Shown: positions 54,901 through 60,900 of the stretch, piece after piece
Position numbering within the stretch: position 1 is the first letter of the stretch
Layout: every line of letters starts with the position of its first letter
NCBI RefSeq assembly: GCF_026230105.1
Contig: NC_079484.1
Span: 6,401,805-6,465,804, forward strand
Direction: 5' to 3'
From: Diorhabda sublineata
Taxonomy: Eukaryota > Arthropoda > Insecta > Coleoptera > Chrysomelidae
DNA: 64,000 nucleotides
Made by a program: the position numbers and the translations under genes
Notes under the pieces: generated by a model
The model's database searches: none
Seen by the model: the letters and a program-made list of their open reading frames with translations, nothing else
Told to the model about the DNA's origin: nothing

Positions 54901-57900
54901 ATCTCCACAGGTATCTCCTCACAGCAGGCCCCATTCGAACTACTCGAGTGTAATAGGGTTTATCCCCTTGAGGTCACTTTTTATATACAAGAAGCCGAAT
55001 TTTTTTAATAGTTTGCGACACGTATCGAAATACGTAAAAAGGGAGTCTAAATGACAAAAAGAAACAATTCTTATCCAAACAATACAAATTTTATTGAAGG
55101 TTATGCACAAGAGAAAAGTTTTATTTTATGATAACATAAACCTGTTCGAGATTTTAATTGAGTTAATTGGTTTTCATACAGAAGCAGAGTAGGAATGTTT
55201 TAGAAAGGCAACAAATAATTAATATTGAAAAAAGATCACAATTTCCATGGATAAAATAAATTATAAATGTTAAATTTGACAATTACTTATTGGAAACATG
55301 AAAAAACAAATGATTGTGGTAATAAATCCCATATTTTTTGATCAATGTAGGTTGTAGACCGTTAAGACGACTATAGACTCATTTCGAAAGATCCCACATC
55401 ATCAATACTTCCATCATTTGCTGATTTTTTTGTCTTAACAACGCGAATAACAGAGCTGAAACTTTCACAAACAACTTCTGATACTAAAATTGATAATACG
55501 TAGTGCAGCCTATGAGTTCTTGGCCTTATATAATTGAAATTTAATACGATGCAATTTCAATAATTTCAAGATATAATTGAGCTTATTTTGAAATTTTCTG
55601 TCTTTAAGGGATTGTTTAAAAGGGTTGTATCTGTCGATTTAATCATTAACTTGTTCGAAGGTATCATGAGATCTACAAATAATCCAGTTAAACGTTATTT
55701 TGACCAAATAATGGTAAAATCTGAGGTTTTTTAGTTTTTTTTAATGAAGGGTAGTTTTTACCCTTAAAAAATAAAAAGCACACCTCGTAAATCGATGTTA
55801 TTTATAAAAGTTCCGCTGTTATCACTGGTTATTGGACTATAAACTTTATTGATTTGATAAGGTTGAAACTAGCTTTTTCAAAAATGCATGTTCATATTTT
55901 TTCTAAAAATATATTATTTAACCTAAAAACTAAGCGGACTCATTCGCCAGACTGGGATCGGCGAACTCATCGAAGGCCCATAGAGCCCATGAGACAAGCG
56001 AAAGCCCATATAGATGCTACCCGTGCGTCTTAGAAAAAACAACTGCCCCAATTGAAATAGGCGTGAAATTCGACTAGTGACCGGACTTTTAACCGGACAC
56101 AGCCATCTAAAACGCCATCCGCACACCATGGGCATCTCGGACGATCAGGAGTGCCGTTGGTGCATAGAGGAAGACGAAACCGCAGACCACGTTAGCTTCG
56201 AGTGCAATACACTCACTCGAGCGCGATTTAAACACCAAGGCAACCTCACAACTTGCCTAATGATAGCAAAGGGTTCAAGCCGAAGCGGCTGATTGACTTC
56301 TCAAATGACATTTGCATCTAGTAACGTCAAGCGGGGCGCGATGGGCCTATCTGAAGACCTAAACGGCTTCCACAACTTCGAAATATGAACTATGAACCAA
56401 AAAACCCAAAATTGGTAACTTGTATTATTATATGCATCAATTCTCTACGAAATTAATATGAAAATTAAATTTGTTTTGATCAAACGAAAATTCTTTTTTA
56501 TCATTAGTTGTCACGTCACGAAAAAGAATTTGATTTACTCACTCATTATTTGAATATTTGTGGTATGCATTTGTTTTAATAAGCATATCAATTGCAGTAC
56601 TATCGAGTGCGAATTTGCTGGCGAAATTATCGTTAAGGAAGAAAGACCAATGAACCTCTTGAATTTCATCGTTCCAATCTAGTTTATAGTATTCTTTAAT
56701 AGGTCCGTTCAATCTTCGAGGTATATACCAGCCGAAACGACCTGGAGGACCGACGCTACCAACTTCTTTAACGAATTCTTTTTCGAATGGATCGTATTCG
56801 GGACTCGTCCACACTTCTAAATTAATAGTAGCCGGTGGGATCCTGTAACAAAAAAAATTGATGAAATGGAAAAAAATACAGAAAAAAAAACAGTTAAACT
56901 CTCCATAGATATAAAATAGTTTCAAAAATTTGATGGGATCCTGTATATTGGACAACTATTGCCGATGTGTAAACAACCAGCATACGTCGCAAATTGATTT
57001 CTTTTAACTTAGAATTTGGTGTATAAAAGCGTTGTTGTCAAGTGTAACTTTTGACCAATTTTCTAATATAAACTAAAGGTAATAAAAACGAATGGTTTTT
57101 AGTGACAATTTACCCCACTTTATTTAATTATTCTTAACTTTTAATCTATTTATTCACTCAAAATCTTGCATACTTTCTCGCTTTGAGAACTATTCATTTT
57201 TCAGTCAAAAAATAGTGATATAATTAATAACATCGCGTGAACTTAATTTATATATTGAAAAGAGTGTTATAGAACTTTCAAATCATACTTGAAAATTCCT
57301 CTAATAGATGGCGCTACAAGAAACAAAGAAATACAAACAAATGCTGTATCGCATATTGATACCAATCAAAAAAGAGAGGAAATATCCAATAAGTAACTGA
57401 AAAACTACAAATGGAAATAGTATTACTAAAGAAAATGCAACATTAGACAAATGGAAGAAGCACTGAGTTGAGTTATTAACAGTGAGATATATAGAAGCAG
57501 ATAGAGACGAAGAACAATCAAGAGAAGATGGATGTATAACAAAAACAAACGCAATACTTGAAGAGCCAGTAGAGAGGTCGAGAGGATAAAATTAATTTAA
57601 AATATTGTGAAAAAATGTCGTAAATCACAAAATAACACACACAATGTTTTTTTTCAACCTCCTTATCGTTCCGTGCAGCCGCTACGCGGGCAGAACAAAG
57701 CGGCCACGTGCTGTAGGCTACTGCCAAGCTCTCGCACTACACACTCCGCCATTGTTGACATTCAGGCATCAGTCGGCGTTGTGCTAAAGCCACGTAAACA
57801 TGTCCGCCATTATTGATACTCACGTCAAGTGTGAATTGCGAAGTTTGATTCGTTTTCTACAGGCTGAAGGCAATAGTGCTGCAGAAATCCATCGGAGAAT

Positions 57901-60900
57901 GAATCGTGTGTATGGGGAAAACTTCACGAGTGATGGTGTTGTACGTGAATGTTATCGAATGTTTAAAGATGGCCATGATGGCCTTATCAGATGACCTGGT
58001 TCAACGAGTTGACAGAATAGAGAAAATCGTAAATTCATCATTACCGCTTTGTCTGCGGAATTTCCAGAAGTTTCAAGGTATTTTTTGTACCCTATGGTTA
58101 CTGAACGATTAGGCTACATTGGCGGCAACTTTTTATTTATAGCGTATCGGAGGTTGAAAAAAAACGGCCCTCGTATGTTGTCGATTGTCGCTTATTCATG
58201 TGTTATTTATTTTGACGCGTGTGTGTTCCATTCATTTCGAAGAGGATAGTTCCATATAATGCAAAGTGTCTAGGTTTAAAACACTGTTTATTCACCTGTA
58301 TATGATTCGCTCAAAGAAATAAATAAAATATACCCACAATATATTAGAAAAAATATTATCAAATTTCATAATTTTACTATTAATATTTCAACCACTGGAC
58401 AGGCAGGAAATTATATTCCTTGCAAACCACACGCGGCCCTAAAAACGTGAAATTGAACTGGTAAATGCAATAACCAATTAAGGAATACATATATAGACAT
58501 GACAATATTACTTTTGGAATCAAAATAAAACTTTATAACATGTATACAGTACTTTTTGATTCCAACGTGACGTCAAATTGTGCGAAAGAGATGGCGCGTG
58601 CCTACATTCATGAGCTGCACGATGACGACATGTTAGCCCACACTGTGACTGGTCGTCCCGAACATTGCTCATCACTGATTGACAGTGTTCCCAGCTCTCA
58701 AAAATATATTTCCCTAAAGCCGCAATCAAAAAACCCTATAAAATTCCCACAATTAGGTACTAGATTCCCCCTAAAAAAATTTTATTGTTTATAAAATTAG
58801 TAATTAAATAAATAATACATTAAAAATATGAAACATCATTAAACGATTAATAAATTTCAAACAACAATCAATGAATAATTTCATTCAGCAACGTCATCTT
58901 TTTAAATTCTTTATTCATACATTAGCAAAAACTACAAGTAAAAAATCATTTTCTTAAGCTTCTCATTTTTAAAAATCATACGTATTAACATTAACTAACG
59001 TCCTAGGGCCTAAACTATTACTTTTTTTGCTTAATTTAAATATAAGAAAATAAATATTTAAAATTAAAAATATAAAACTCCTAAGATCATCCCATCCCAC
59101 ATTTCCCGCCCCTAAATTTGGAGGGAGTAGTAAACCCCTAAGTTGGGAGCCCTGCAGCAATTTTTCTACACATGTACTACCCAATAGTATGGTAGAACTT
59201 TCGACTTTCATGTTCTCTACTAATTTATTATGTTATGCCATTTCTCTTTCGGAGAAGCGCTGCTCAACACGATTTATTTCAATGTCGCCGACTGACTGAT
59301 TCCACTGCCTCGCTAAGCTGCTACCAGTTGTATACCACACGTCACACATGTACATTTGAGGTGCGTTCACAAGAAATAAATATAGTTGCCATAGCTTTTG
59401 CACCACCCCTCGTATTTGTCCCTTATTGATACTACTTTTAATACTTTCACTACCAAAGTATTTACTTCCGTTATATGTTACGTAACTCTGTTGTAAAGAA
59501 TTATTTCTTGGTTGCGGTTGTTTGCGGATTCTCCTGAACTGAAAAATTTCCATTACGGTATTACAGAACTCGTTTGCGTAAACAACAACGAAAAACAATA
59601 AATCATCATCGATCGTTTCAATTTACGCAGTATTTAATGTTTAAGGCGGGTTTTCACGGAAAAGACACAACACAAAAAATCTTGTTGAATGATATAAAAA
59701 TGTAACTTTTTCCAGACTGGAGTTTTTCCCAAAGTTTGAGTTTGGATTTCAACTCGGAAATCCAGTTTCTTAAGGAAGTTTTCAATAAATTGTTTGTACT
59801 GGAACACTGGATAAATCGAAAACATACAGTGTGTCGCATTAAAGGTAATTTTAAGGGTTAAATACTCGTTTATATAGATAAGTAATTGAAATTTTTTTTC
59901 AGCCTAATAGAAGTTGATCAAGACTTTTCGGAATCTATAACCCGGGTTCAGGTACATCACTTATCAGCTACTTGCAGATTTTAGATGCTTAAATATTGTT
60001 AATGAGCAGTTATTAACGATTTACCTACCCCCTAACACGTATTGTGTTCAAAAATTTAAAAGTAATAAGCTATTTTTATGCTGAAATGCCGAACAGTAAA
60101 AAAGAATCAATGAAGAATGACACTGCCCATGAGAATTAATAGTTGATTACCATTTACAGGGTATTGATAGTTTTTAATATTCAAAAAACCATAGACAAAT
60201 GAAACAACCCGCTGATCGCATTCACCCACTGGTCCACCAGATTAACTGGATTAGTTTTCGATCAACAACGAAGGTTCCCCCTTTTTTTTACAAATACAAA
60301 ACCGTGGTTTAGACAAGAAGTCAAGATCCTAGCCGAAGAGATAAGAAAATCGTACCTGCAATACAGATCCAATGCAACAACGTATAATGACTATAAAGCT
60401 GTAAGAAAATATTCGAAAAATTAAAAGAGATCACTGAAAACATCAATGGAATACAAAATAGGATTTTCTCCCTGCATAAAATACAACAAATGATAGCCAA
60501 GATAAAGAACAGAAAAGCCCCAGATATCGACGAAATAAACAACAAAATGATCAAATATAGAGGCGACAAACTGTATGATGAACTACAATCTCTCTTCAAT
60601 AAAATACTAGAGGTCAAAATTGTACCATCTGAATGGAAAGAAAGTATTCTGATACCGATTTTCAAAAAGGGAGAAAAAACCGATGCCCAAAATTATCGAG
60701 GCATTAGCCTGATGAGTACGGTTCTGAAACTATTCACTAAAATCTTAGCAGCAGAAGTAATGTCTACCGGGATATGTGCAGAGCAGCAAAGTTTCTGAAA
60801 CAACATATCTGCTATAGATGCTATATTTATAATGCGTCAAATAACTGAAAAAGACATAGAGTTTAATAAGGCAGCCTTTATGTGCTTCATTGATCTCACC

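Noticed and set aside
56077..56292. Zinc-finger gene from the Cys/His cluster
   Set aside because: The cluster and its flanks match the C-terminus of Jockey/R1-type LINE proteins, with a matching 3' tail elsewhere in the window.
59233..59598. 121-residue minus-strand open frame as a gene
   Set aside because: No recognisable domain, no start context or splice sites, inside a VKR intron rich in repeats.
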